A DNA stretch of 64,000 nt, taken from contig NZ_JAPKFL010000024.1 in NCBI RefSeq assembly GCF_026262575.1, positions 20,910 through 84,909 of the forward strand. Reading direction: 5' to 3'. The stretch is from Streptomyces marinisediminis. Lineage in GTDB: Bacteria > Actinomycetota > Actinomycetes > Streptomycetales > Streptomycetaceae. Both the position numbers and the translations under genes were made by a program. Below the pieces are notes generated by a model, which did no database searches, was not told the origin of the DNA, and saw only the letters and a list, made by a program, of their open reading frames with translations. Positions 45,749-53,508 of this stretch are shown here, in pieces (positions within the stretch are counted from its first letter, which is position 1; each line of letters starts with the position of its first letter).

Positions 45749-47001
45749 CGCCCGCGCGCCAGGCCCCGGTGCGCGTGGGGGTCTTTGGCCTGCTCGGCTC
45801 CGGCAACCTCGGCAACGACGGCTCGCTCGAAGCCGTCCTGGGCCATCTGCGGCGCCGGCACCCGGAGGCGTCCGTGGACGCGCTGTGCGGCGGCCCCGAG
45901 GTCGTCGCGGCCCGGTACGGCGTCCCCGCGACGCGGCTGCACTGGTACCGCGGTGAGTACCGGACCGCCTCTGGTGCGGGCGCGATCGCGGCGAAGGGGG
46001 TGGGCAAACTCGTCGACGCCGTCCGCACCGCCGCCTGGGTGCGCCGGCACGACGTGGTGATCGTGCCGGGCATGGGCGTGCTGGAGGCCACGCTGCCGCT
46101 GCGGCCGTGGGGCTTCCCGTACGCGCTGTTCCTGCTCTGCGCGGCCGGCCGGCTGTTCGGCACCCGGGTCGCGCTGGTCAGCGTCGGCGCCGCCCCGATC
46201 GGCAACCGGGCGACCCGCGCCCTGGTGCGCTGGTCGGCGCGGCTGGCCACGTACCGGTCGTACCGGGACGCCCCGTCGCGCGACGCGATGCGGGCGATGG
46301 GTGTGGACACCGCGCGCGACGAGGTCTACCCGGACCTCGCGTTCGCCCTGCCGGCACCCCCGGCGAGCGTGCCCCCGGGCCCGCCGGGCCACGTCTGTCT
46401 CGGCGTCATGGCCTTCCACGGCGGCGACGACGACCGGGACCGGGCCGAGGAGATCCACCGGCGCTACCTCGACGGCACGACCCGCTTCGTCCGCGCGCTG
46501 GTCGCGGACGGCAGGCCGGTCCGGCTGCTCACCGGCGACGAGGCCGACGCGCCGGTGGTCGCCGCGATCCTGGCCGCGGTGGACTCCCCGCTGGTCACGG
46601 CCGCCGAGGCGGACTCGCTGACGGACCTGATGGCGGAGATGGCGACCGCCGAGGCCGTGGTGGCGACCCGATACCACAACCTGGTGTGCGCGCTGAAGGT
46701 CGGCACGCCGACGCTCGCGCTCAGCTACGCGGCCAAGAGCGACGCGCTCATGGCCCGGATGGGTCTGGGGGCGTACTGCCACCCGGCGCGCGACGTGGAC
46801 GCCGACCGGCTGCTCGAACAGTTCCGGGCGCTGGAGCGCGGATCGGCGCAACTGCGGCGCACCCTCACCGAGCGGAACCTGCTCGCCGCCCGCGGCCTGG
46901 AACGGCAGTTCACCGCCTTGTCGGCGTCCCTGTTCCCGTCCGGCGGCCACACCCACACCCACGCCTCCACCCAAGCCCACGCCGTGCGGGAGACTCCATG
47001 A
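45745..47001 (+). CDS. Polysaccharide pyruvyl transferase family protein
   Basis: 418-aa GT-B-like pyruvyltransferase. The N-terminus VGVFGLLGSGNLGNDGSLEA is the PS_pyruv_trans signature; it then has VVIVPGMGVLEATLPLRPWG, YPYALFLLCAAGRLFG (as GFPYALFLLC) and EMATAEAVVATRYHNLVCAL. Enzymes of this group transfer pyruvate from phosphoenolpyruvate to form a ketal on a sugar, giving the polymer negative charge. It is co-transcribed with the glycosyltransferase and the dTDP-sugar epimerase (ATGA overlaps). A His/Thr-rich C-terminus (GGHTHTHAST) is unusual. Confidence 0.85.
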   Translation: MTPARQAPVRVGVFGLLGSGNLGNDGSLEAVLGHLRRRHPEASVDALCGGPEVVAARYGVPATRLHWYRGEYRTASGAGAIAAKGVGKLVDAVRTAAWVRRHDVVIVPGMGVLEATLPLRPWGFPYALFLLCAAGRLFGTRVALVSVGAAPIGNRATRALVRWSARLATYRSYRDAPSRDAMRAMGVDTARDEVYPDLAFALPAPPASVPPGPPGHVCLGVMAFHGGDDDRDRAEEIHRRYLDGTTRFVRALVADGRPVRLLTGDEADAPVVAAILAAVDSPLVTAAEADSLTDLMAEMATAEAVVATRYHNLVCALKVGTPTLALSYAAKSDALMARMGLGAYCHPARDVDADRLLEQFRALERGSAQLRRTLTERNLLAARGLERQFTALSASLFPSGGHTHTHASTQAHAVRETP

Positions 47002-47564
47002 ACGCTTCGGGTATGCAAGCCACCGAGGTCCCGGCGATCGCCGGCGCGTACCTGTTCGCACCCACGCCGTACGCCGACGAACGCGGCTTCTTCTGCCGCA
47101 CCTTCGACGCCGACGTGCTCCGCTCGGTGGGCCTGGACCCGGGCGCCTTCGTGCAGGACAGCCTGTCCCGCTCGGCCCGCGGCGTGCTGCGCGGCCTGCA
47201 CCTGCGTTCCGGCGCCGGCGAGGCCAAGCTGGTGCGGTGCTCGTACGGGAGGATCTTCGACGTCGTCGTGGACCTGCGGAGGCACTCGCCGACGTTCCGC
47301 GGCCGGGCCTTCTTCGAGCTGTCCGACGAGACGCAGGTGACCCTGTACGTCCCGGCGGGGTGCGCGCACGGCTTCCAGGCCCTGACCGAGCCCGCCGACG
47401 TCTCGTACCGGATCGACCGCCCGCACGATCCGGCCGAGGACGTGACGATCGCCTTCGACGACCCGGAGCTCGCCGTTCCCTGGCCGCTGCCGGTCACATC
47501 GACGTCCCAGCGGGACCGGCGGGCGCCGCGCCTCGCCGACGTCCTGCGGCGAGAGGGGAGCTGA
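46998..47564 (+). CDS. dTDP-4-dehydrorhamnose 3,5-epimerase-like protein
   Basis: 188-aa cupin epimerase of the RmlC family. Typical stretches: DERGFFCRTFDADVLRSVGL, QDSLSRSARGVLRGLHLR (Arg-Gly-Leu-His) , KLVRCSYGRIFDVVVDLR and VPAGCAHGFQAL. The catalytic His of RGLH is present; the tail SPTFRGRAFFELSDETQVTL fits the beta-roll. Nearby genes lack RmlA/RmlB homologues, so it may act on the CDP-sugar or use dTDP-sugar made elsewhere in the genome. Overlaps the pyruvyltransferase stop by 4 nt. Confidence 0.87.
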   Translation: MNASGMQATEVPAIAGAYLFAPTPYADERGFFCRTFDADVLRSVGLDPGAFVQDSLSRSARGVLRGLHLRSGAGEAKLVRCSYGRIFDVVVDLRRHSPTFRGRAFFELSDETQVTLYVPAGCAHGFQALTEPADVSYRIDRPHDPAEDVTIAFDDPELAVPWPLPVTSTSQRDRRAPRLADVLRREGS

Positions 47565-47572
47565 GGGTCGGC

Positions 47573-48976
47573 ATGAACACCGAAGACGCCGGAGCCGCCG
47601 AAGACGCCGGAGCCGCCGAAGACGCCGCGCCCACCGGAGCCGAAGGGGCCGGAGTCGCCGAAGGGCTTCTCCTGCCCCGGTCGCGGGCCGCGAACGAGCG
47701 GCTCCACGCCCTGGTCCCCGGCGGCGCGCACACCTACGCCAAGGGCGACGACCAGTACCCCGAGAACCTGGCACCGGTCATCAGCCACGGCCGCGGGGCC
47801 CACGTGTGGGACGTCGACGGGAACCGCTACGTCGAGTACGGCTCCGGGCTGCGGTCGGTCAGCCTCGGCCACGCCCACCCCCGGGTGACCGAGGCGGTGC
47901 GTCGGGAGCTCGGCCGCGGCAGCAACTTCGTCCGGCCGTCCGTCGTGGAACTGCACGCGGCGGAACGCTTCCTGGCCACGGTGCCGACGGCCGAGATGGT
48001 GAAGTTCGCGAAGAACGGCTCCGACGCGACCACCGCCGCGGTGCGCCTCGCCCGCGCCGCCACCGGTCGGCCGCGGGTGGCGCTCTGCGCCGACCACCCG
48101 TTCTTCTCCACCGACGACTGGTTCATCGGCACCACCCCGATGTCCGCCGGAGTCCCCGCGGCGACCACCGGGCTCACCGTGACGTTCCCCTACGGGGACC
48201 TGGCCGCCACCGAGGAGCTGCTCACCCGCCACCGGGGCGAGGTCGCCTGCCTGATCCTCGAACCCGCCACCCACACCGAACCGCCGCCCGGGTACCTCAC
48301 CGGCCTGCGCGCGCTGGCCGACCGGCACGGCTGCGTCCTGGTCTTCGACGAGATGATCACCGGCCTGCGCTGGTCCGAGGCGGGGGCCCAGGGCCTGTAC
48401 GGCGTCGTCCCCGACCTCTCCACCTTCGGCAAGGCCCTGGGCAACGGGTTCGCCGTCTCCGCGCTGGCCGGGCGCCGCGACCTGATGGAGCGGGGCGGGC
48501 TGCGCCACTCCGGCGACCGGGTGTTCCTGCTGTCCACCACGCACGGCGCGGAGACGCACGCGCTGGCGGCGGCGATGGCCGTGCTGACCACCTACGTCGA
48601 AGAGGGCGTCACCGCGCGGCTGCACGCCCTCGGCGAGCGGCTGGCCGCCGGCGTCCGCGAGGCCGCGGCCGCCACGGGCGTCGGCGACCACCTGCTCGTC
48701 CGGGGCCGGGCCAGCAACCTCGTCTTCGCCACCCTCGACGAGCACGGGCGGCCCTCCCAGGAGTACCGCACCCTCTTTCTGCGCCGGCTCCTCGCGGGCG
48801 GGGTGCTGGCCCCGTCGTTCGTCGTGAGCAGCGCGCTCGACGACGCCGACATCGAGCACACCGTCGACGTCGTGGCCCAGGCGTGTGCGGTGTACCGGAA
48901 GGCCCTGGACGCCGCCGACCCCACTCCCTGGCTGGCCGGCCGGCCGGTGCGGCCCGTGTTCCGGCGCCGGGCGTGA
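47573..48976 (+). CDS. Glutamate-1-semialdehyde aminomutase-like class III aminotransferase
   Basis: 467-aa PLP enzyme. A variable N-terminus consists of near-perfect repeats (EDAGAAEDAGAAEDA) encoded by an 18-bp direct repeat. Family features: LHALVPGGAHTYAKGDDQYP, WDVDGNRYVEYGSGLRSVSL, GSDATTAAVRLARAATGRP, VLVFDEMITGLRW and the Lys-bearing STFGKALGNGFAVSAL. HemL itself makes aminolevulinate, but homologues in polysaccharide clusters often transaminate a sugar. That role, following the 3,5-epimerase, is preferred. It ends the 28-kb operon; a small hairpin (49021-49040) follows in the convergent gap. Confidence 0.82.
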   Translation: MNTEDAGAAEDAGAAEDAAPTGAEGAGVAEGLLLPRSRAANERLHALVPGGAHTYAKGDDQYPENLAPVISHGRGAHVWDVDGNRYVEYGSGLRSVSLGHAHPRVTEAVRRELGRGSNFVRPSVVELHAAERFLATVPTAEMVKFAKNGSDATTAAVRLARAATGRPRVALCADHPFFSTDDWFIGTTPMSAGVPAATTGLTVTFPYGDLAATEELLTRHRGEVACLILEPATHTEPPPGYLTGLRALADRHGCVLVFDEMITGLRWSEAGAQGLYGVVPDLSTFGKALGNGFAVSALAGRRDLMERGGLRHSGDRVFLLSTTHGAETHALAAAMAVLTTYVEEGVTARLHALGERLAAGVREAAAATGVGDHLLVRGRASNLVFATLDEHGRPSQEYRTLFLRRLLAGGVLAPSFVVSSALDDADIEHTVDVVAQACAVYRKALDAADPTPWLAGRPVRPVFRRRA

Positions 48977-49020
48977 GGAGCGTCAGCAAAGCCTTCACCG
49001 GCCGCCCCGACCACCGGAGC

Positions 49021-49040
49021 GACCGGCCGGTTAGCCGGTC
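49021..49040. terminator. Short hairpin between convergent genes
   Basis: Perfect 7-bp stem (GACCGGC at 49021-49027 with GCCGGTC at 49034-49040), loop of 6 nt, spanning the stop codon of the PAP2 gene; a plausible terminator for the polysaccharide operon. Confidence 0.5.
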
Positions 49041-49725
49041 AGCCGTCCCCGCCGGCCGGGGCAGCCGGGGCGGATCTCCCGTCAGCCCTCCGGTCGGCCA
49101 CCCGGTCGACCAGCCACGCGGTCGCCGGTACCACCGCCAGCGCGGTGCACCAGCCGCCGAGGACGTCACCCGGGTAGTGCGCGCCCAGGGCGACCTGCGC
49201 CCAGCCCGTGGCGGCCCCGGCCACCAGCGCCGCGGCCAGCACGAGCAGCGTGCCGGCCGCCCTGCCGAGCCCGGGCCGGCCGGCCGCGAGCAGCGCCACC
49301 ACGAGAGCGAGCGCGGTGACGAACGCGGTGTGCCCGCTCGGATAGGACAGGTGACCCTCGTGAATGGTGCGCCCCACCAGCGGCTTGAGCAGCGTCGTCG
49401 TCCCCACGGCCGTGCCGGTCCCGGCGACGGCGAACACCGCCGCGCGCGGACGCCGAAGCAGCAGGCAGCCCGTCACGGCGGCCCCGACCAGCGTCACCGC
49501 TCCCACCGGCTCCCCGAGGAAGTCCGCGGCCAGCGCGGCGTACCGCCAGGGCGGCCCCACCCCGTGCACCGCCGCCCAGACCCACGCGTCGACCCCGCCG
49601 GGTTCGCTGTCGCCCGCGTACGCAACCCCGAGCACCACGACGACCAGCGCGGCGAGTGCCGCGACCAGCCCCAGCCCCACGCGCGGCGCCCGCGGCAGCA
49701 CCGCCCGCCCGGACCGCCCGGTCAC
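49039..49725 (-). CDS. PAP2-family membrane phosphatase
   Basis: 228-aa membrane protein with about six helices and the phosphatidic acid phosphatase signature: KPLVGRTIHEGHLSYP (K...RP-like), SYPSGHTAFVTALAL and GAHYPGDVLGGW (S-R-x-x-x-x-x-H-x-x-x-D-type). It dephosphorylates lipid pyrophosphates or phosphates and might recycle undecaprenyl pyrophosphate for the convergent exopolysaccharide operon. The start is unclear; GTG 49725 gives a sensible first helix, and the upstream frame to 49881 is Arg-rich. Confidence 0.8.
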   Translation of the reverse strand: MTGRSGRAVLPRAPRVGLGLVAALAALVVVVLGVAYAGDSEPGGVDAWVWAAVHGVGPPWRYAALAADFLGEPVGAVTLVGAAVTGCLLLRRPRAAVFAVAGTGTAVGTTTLLKPLVGRTIHEGHLSYPSGHTAFVTALALVVALLAAGRPGLGRAAGTLLVLAAALVAGAATGWAQVALGAHYPGDVLGGWCTALAVVPATAWLVDRVADRRADGRSAPAAPAGGDG

Positions 49726-49896
49726 CCGTCCACCGCGAGCCCGCGCCCGTCCTCGGCGCAGGGCCGTCCCGGGCATGGGGTACGGGGCGTCGCTCGCGCC
49801 GTCGCGCAGCACGGACACCAGTGCCAGGGCGTCGCCCAGAGGGCACACGGCGCGCACCCCCCGCACCGCGTGTCTGCCCACTCCCCCATGCTGCCG

Positions 49897-50373
49897 TCAA
49901 GCGGCGCTGTCGCAGCGCCGGATGGTGACGACCATCCGCGGCAGCACTCTGCCGGCCACGGAGCCCGAGGGAACGCCTCCCGTGCGGACCGCGCCCATCG
50001 CGCGGTAGAAGGGCTCGGCATGCGGGTCCGAGTCGATCGTGAGCTGGGTGAACCCCAGGTCTCGTCCGGCGGCGACGGTGTGCTCGAACAGCAGACGGCC
50101 GACCCCCTGGCCGATGACCTGCGGAGCGACGAACATCATGCCGAGAACGCCCGTGGGCGGTTCCCCCTCGAGAGTCGTGAAGCCCAGGATGTGACCGCCC
50201 CGGTCAGCCACCATGGCTCGTCGGCGTGCGACCTCGTCCGCGGCCACGGTGAGCTCGGTGCGACACGCTTTCAGAAACCGGGCGTCATAACCCCAGTGCG
50301 CCTTGGACCGCAGCGCCAGTTCGGTGAGTATCCCGGCTTCCGTCGCCCGTGCGGGCCTGATCAGCACGTCCAT
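49897..50373 (-). CDS. GNAT-family N-acetyltransferase
   Basis: 158-aa GCN5-related acetyltransferase. Residues about 40-150 hold the fold: GHILGFTTLEGEPPTGVLGM, VAPQVIGQGVGRLLFEHTVA (the acetyl-CoA loop Q-x-x-G-x-G) and LTIDSDPHAEPFYRAMGAVR (the C-terminal Y-x-x-x-G). The substrate is not predictable. The ATG at 50373 gives a normal start, MDVLIRPARATEAG. It lies 171 nt upstream of the PAP2 gene on the same strand; the short Arg-rich frames between are not convincing genes. Confidence 0.85.
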   Translation of the reverse strand: MDVLIRPARATEAGILTELALRSKAHWGYDARFLKACRTELTVAADEVARRRAMVADRGGHILGFTTLEGEPPTGVLGMMFVAPQVIGQGVGRLLFEHTVAAGRDLGFTQLTIDSDPHAEPFYRAMGAVRTGGVPSGSVAGRVLPRMVVTIRRCDSAA

Positions 50374-50725
50374 CTACTTCCCCCGGTCCGGTGTGGGTCC
50401 TCCGATCCTCGCACCCTGCGGTCGTGCGGAGAAGCACGCGATGGCCGGTCATGACACATCAGTCGCTCCACGCGACTCGGGGCAGCACAGGGCACCATGT
50501 GCCGGATGACCGGGAGAGCGGGGTGGACTCAGAAGCAGCGCGGTGTACCAGCTCGGTCGTGGTGCCCGCTCTGGGTGCATGACGGGGGCATTCCCTTGAT
50601 CAGGTCGCCCAACGCTCTCCCCGGCTCGTCCGACTCCGTGGCCGAAAAAGGGAACCGTCCTCGCCACCCTGGCGGAGACTGGCGGGCGACGATCAACAGG
50701 GCGACGAGGAGAGGAGAGCGCGCCG
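50374..50725. other. Intergenic region, GNAT to unknown gene
   Basis: About 350 bp with no convincing gene. The last 15 bases (GAGGAGAGGAG near 50708-50718) provide the ribosome binding site for the 50726 gene. No promoter motif stands out, and open frames within lack family features. Confidence 0.5.
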
Positions 50726-51256
50726 ATGGAGGCGTTCACCTACAAGCCCGCCGCCGATCGGCTCTTCGGGACGGTCCACATCGCGCTTGACCACGAGGGC
50801 GGGACGGTGACGGTGAGCGGCGACGGGCTGCCGTGCACCGAGATTCGGCGGAGCGCCGGTACCCTGCCGGAGACCCATGTGCCGATCGGTACCCGCGAGC
50901 AGGCACAGCTCACCCTGAGCGTGGACGGCGCGGACGAGGCCCTGCGCCCTGCGAAGGGCTTCCTGACCCGGCGTTCGTACCGGGTGGAGGTCGAATCCTC
51001 GGCGCGGGGACACGGGTATCTGCTGGTGCCGGACTCTCTGGGCACCAGCCGTCTGCTGCGCGACGGCCGTCTCCTTGGCGTCTTCACGTCGACCGGGGAC
51101 GGGACGGTCAGCGCCGAGTGGGAGGAGCCGAACAGCGGCGAACACGCGGAGCCCCACGACGCCGCCGTAGGGTACGCGCTCGCCGCCGCCTTCGGGACGG
51201 GGGCCGAGCCGATGTGGAAACTGACGCTGAACGCCCTGCTGGAGATGTGGCCGTGA
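50726..51256 (+). CDS. Protein of unknown function, 176 aa
   Basis: I do not recognise this protein. It is a soluble, predicted beta-rich 176-aa chain: TVHIALDHEGGTVTVSGDGL, LTLSVDGADEALRP, GLLVPDSLGTSRLLRDGRLL-like stretches and WEEPNSGEHAEPHDAAVGYA, ending in MWKLTLNALLEMWP. There are no transmembrane helices, no signal peptide and one Cys. ATG 50726 has a good GAGGAG ribosome binding site. Acidic content and codon use look normal for a host gene. It is convergent with the erythromycin-esterase-like gene (13-nt gap), so it is probably not part of the lanthipeptide transcript. Confidence 0.6.
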   Translation: MEAFTYKPAADRLFGTVHIALDHEGGTVTVSGDGLPCTEIRRSAGTLPETHVPIGTREQAQLTLSVDGADEALRPAKGFLTRRSYRVEVESSARGHGYLLVPDSLGTSRLLRDGRLLGVFTSTGDGTVSAEWEEPNSGEHAEPHDAAVGYALAAAFGTGAEPMWKLTLNALLEMWP

Positions 51257-51269
51257 GCAGGGTCCGCCT

Positions 51270-52475
51270 TCATTCCTCAGCCTGCGGCAGCGGGTGGGAG
51301 CAGGTCGAGCGGGCGACGAAAGCGATGCCGTCGTAGTCCTTCGCCGGTACGAGCGGCGCTGTGTGGAAGCGGTAGGAGAACCGCGGCACGTTGGCGCCGA
51401 AGCTGCGCTGTGCCTGCGGTGCGTGCAGCCAGGGGGCGGTGCAGCGCAGGTCGATGTAGTAGTCGCCCTTCAGGGCGTCGGCGAGCCGTGCCTCGATGGA
51501 CCGGGTTCCAGTGCCGATGCGGTGCCGTACAGGAGGGGCCTGCAGGTTGTCGCCCCTGCGGGCGAGGAAGGAGCCCTTGCCGAAGAGCAGGGCCAGGGCG
51601 TAATAGCGGTCACCGTAACGCTCACGGAGCCTGCTGCCGAGCGCGGTGACCCGGTCCCCGTACGTGCCCTTCGCGAGGTGACCGTTGTGCGCCCAGACCA
51701 TGACCCGGGCCGCCGGATCGGCGTCCACGAGGCGGGCGACGGCATCGGCCATGGCACGGTCGCGCACGGCGAAGGCGCTCTCCTCCCCGCCGGACTGGTC
51801 GAGCGAGCGGGTCACGAGATCGGCGGCGCGGACAAGGATCCGCGCGTGCTCCACCAGCTCATCGTCGGCGTCGGCGTGGTCGGCGAGGTGGCGGGCGACG
51901 TCCTCGGCGCGCTGCCGGAGCTCCTGTTCGAGGTCGGGGCGCGAGCCGGGGCGAGCGTGGATCAGGACCTCCAGGGCGCGGACGTCCTCCTCGCGTCCGG
52001 GCGCGTGCGCGCGCAGGAAGGACGTCACGGCCTCGACCGAGTCGGCGCCGCATTGCGGGTCGATGCCGACGAAGCGGACCCGGCGCTCCTCGGCCAGGTC
52101 CCGGTTGTGCGCGTGGAGCCACTCGATGAGGTCGACCATCTCCCGCGTGCGCCAGGTCCAGAAGCCGAGCCGGGCGACGAGCCGAGCCGGGTCTCCGACG
52201 CCGTGCCGGACGTAGGCGTCCAGGGCGCGGGCGGCGGACTCGCTGGCCTCCATGGCGAGGGTGGTGGACCCTTCCTCGCGGACCAGGAACTCCATGATCC
52301 GGTGCTTGAGCCGGAAGAACTCGGCTGTGCCGTGGGTGGATTCGCCGAGGCCGACGATCCGGGCGCCGCGCAGCGTCTCCCCCAGCGGCTTCAGGTCGTC
52401 GGTGGGCGCACCTGGGGTCAGCGTATCCAGGGGGCGGGCGTGCTCGGTCAGCCAGCGGGCGATTTCGTCGGGCAC
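51270..52475 (-). CDS. Erythromycin esterase-like protein (EreA/B family)
   Basis: 401-aa protein of the erythromycin esterase family. Motifs: GLGESTHGTAEFFRLKHRIM with Glu45-Ser-Thr-His48 (the catalytic E-S-x-H), AMEASESAARALDAYVRHG, FVGIDPQCGADSVEAV and MVWAHNGHLAKG with His263 and His266. Members hydrolyse macrolide lactones but the family is broad. It is the last gene of the minus-strand run that starts with the lanthipeptide precursor (77 nt after the LLM gene). A tailoring or self-protection role is an inference. GTG 52475 was chosen because an upstream ATG would add an Arg/Thr-rich stretch. Confidence 0.8.
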   Translation of the reverse strand: MPDEIARWLTEHARPLDTLTPGAPTDDLKPLGETLRGARIVGLGESTHGTAEFFRLKHRIMEFLVREEGSTTLAMEASESAARALDAYVRHGVGDPARLVARLGFWTWRTREMVDLIEWLHAHNRDLAEERRVRFVGIDPQCGADSVEAVTSFLRAHAPGREEDVRALEVLIHARPGSRPDLEQELRQRAEDVARHLADHADADDELVEHARILVRAADLVTRSLDQSGGEESAFAVRDRAMADAVARLVDADPAARVMVWAHNGHLAKGTYGDRVTALGSRLRERYGDRYYALALLFGKGSFLARRGDNLQAPPVRHRIGTGTRSIEARLADALKGDYYIDLRCTAPWLHAPQAQRSFGANVPRFSYRFHTAPLVPAKDYDGIAFVARSTCSHPLPQAEE

Positions 52476-52551
52476 CGGGGTGCGTTCCCTCCCTGCGCGC
52501 GACGTGGTGTGGCCCCTGCGGCCCGCCCGTGTTGCCGCACGCAATAGTGTG

Positions 52552-53499
52552 TCAGCTCTCGGCCTCGCGGCACGCCGTCAGGATCTCCCTGAGGTCTCGT
52601 ACGGCGTCCTCTCGGCCATGGTCGCTATACACGCCCGCGACGTTGACGACAACTTCGTCCACGCCCGCGCGTCCGTATTCGGCCAGTCCGGCGCCAATCT
52701 CGCGGGGGGTGCCGTGCAGGAAGACGCCGGCGTCGACGAGGGCGCGGGCGCCGAGGTTCGGGCGGCTGTGGTGCACGCGCAGCCCGGCGCGGCGGAGCAT
52801 GTCGGTGTAGTGGGGTCCGGCGAGGTGGGCGCGCGCGGCCGTGTAGGCGAGACGGTACGGGTTACGGTGCGGGCGATCGACGGCGGCGTGCACAACGGTG
52901 ACGACCCGCGGCACGGGGCGGCCCGCCTCGGCGGCGCCCTTGGCCATGGCGGGCAGCAGGGTGTCCTGGACGTAGCCGTGCGGGGTCATCCAGCTGATCG
53001 CGGCGTCCGCGACTTGCCCGGCGGCGCGTGCGAGCGCGGGACGCAGCACGCCGAGTCCGGTCTCGACGCCGGGGTGCGCCAGTGAGGGGAGCCGGACGGC
53101 GCCGCCTTCGTCCTCGGGGCCGAGCAGCCGCCGCACCTCCCGGAGGTAGGCGAGGCAGGCGTCGCGCGGGCTGGCGTACGGCTTGCCGTGCAGTCCCGCG
53201 ACGAAGTCCGGGGTCGCGGGGCCGAGCCCGAGAACGGTGGGGTGCCCGGTGAGCAGCGCGAGGGAGCGGGACTGGATCGCGGCCTCCATGGGATGCCGCA
53301 GCGGCATCAGGACGACGCTGGTGCCGACCGGGACGCGGTATCCCCGCCCGGCCAGGTAGGCGAAGACCTGCTGGGTGTCCGCGCTCAGCGACTGGCCCTG
53401 CCAGAGGCGGGCGGCCCCGCCGTCGCGGACGAGTGCGGCGAAGGAGACGAGGGACTCGGGGTCCGTCGGCATGAGGGGGTACAGGACGGATACGCGCAT
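52552..53499 (-). CDS. LLM-class flavin/F420-dependent oxidoreductase
   Basis: 315-aa luciferase-like monooxygenase fold (TIM barrel). Features: VSVLYPLMPTDPESL, VPVGTSVVLMPLRHPMEAAI and ATPDFVAGLHGKPYASPRDA, later TGLGVLRPALARAAGQVADA and GVDEVVVNVAGVYSDH. It lies 9 nt downstream of the exporter gene, within the lanthipeptide transcript. In other lanthipeptide systems an F420H2-dependent reductase (LanJC) turns dehydroalanine into D-alanine. That activity is a candidate here, but the cofactor cannot be read directly. Starts at ATG 53499. Confidence 0.82.
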   Translation of the reverse strand: MRVSVLYPLMPTDPESLVSFAALVRDGGAARLWQGQSLSADTQQVFAYLAGRGYRVPVGTSVVLMPLRHPMEAAIQSRSLALLTGHPTVLGLGPATPDFVAGLHGKPYASPRDACLAYLREVRRLLGPEDEGGAVRLPSLAHPGVETGLGVLRPALARAAGQVADAAISWMTPHGYVQDTLLPAMAKGAAEAGRPVPRVVTVVHAAVDRPHRNPYRLAYTAARAHLAGPHYTDMLRRAGLRVHHSRPNLGARALVDAGVFLHGTPREIGAGLAEYGRAGVDEVVVNVAGVYSDHGREDAVRDLREILTACREAES

Positions 53500-53508
53500 C
53501 GTTCGGCC

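Noticed and set aside
47579..47640. 18-bp direct repeats (EDAGAAEDAGAAEDA) in the aminotransferase gene considered as a mobile or CRISPR-like repeat
   Set aside because: Repeats are in frame and lie within a flexible N-terminus of a coding gene; no spacers.
49726..49896. Upstream extension of the PAP2 gene to 49881
   Set aside because: The added 52 residues are Arg/Gly-rich, lack a hydrophobic segment, and GTG 49725 gives a normal start.
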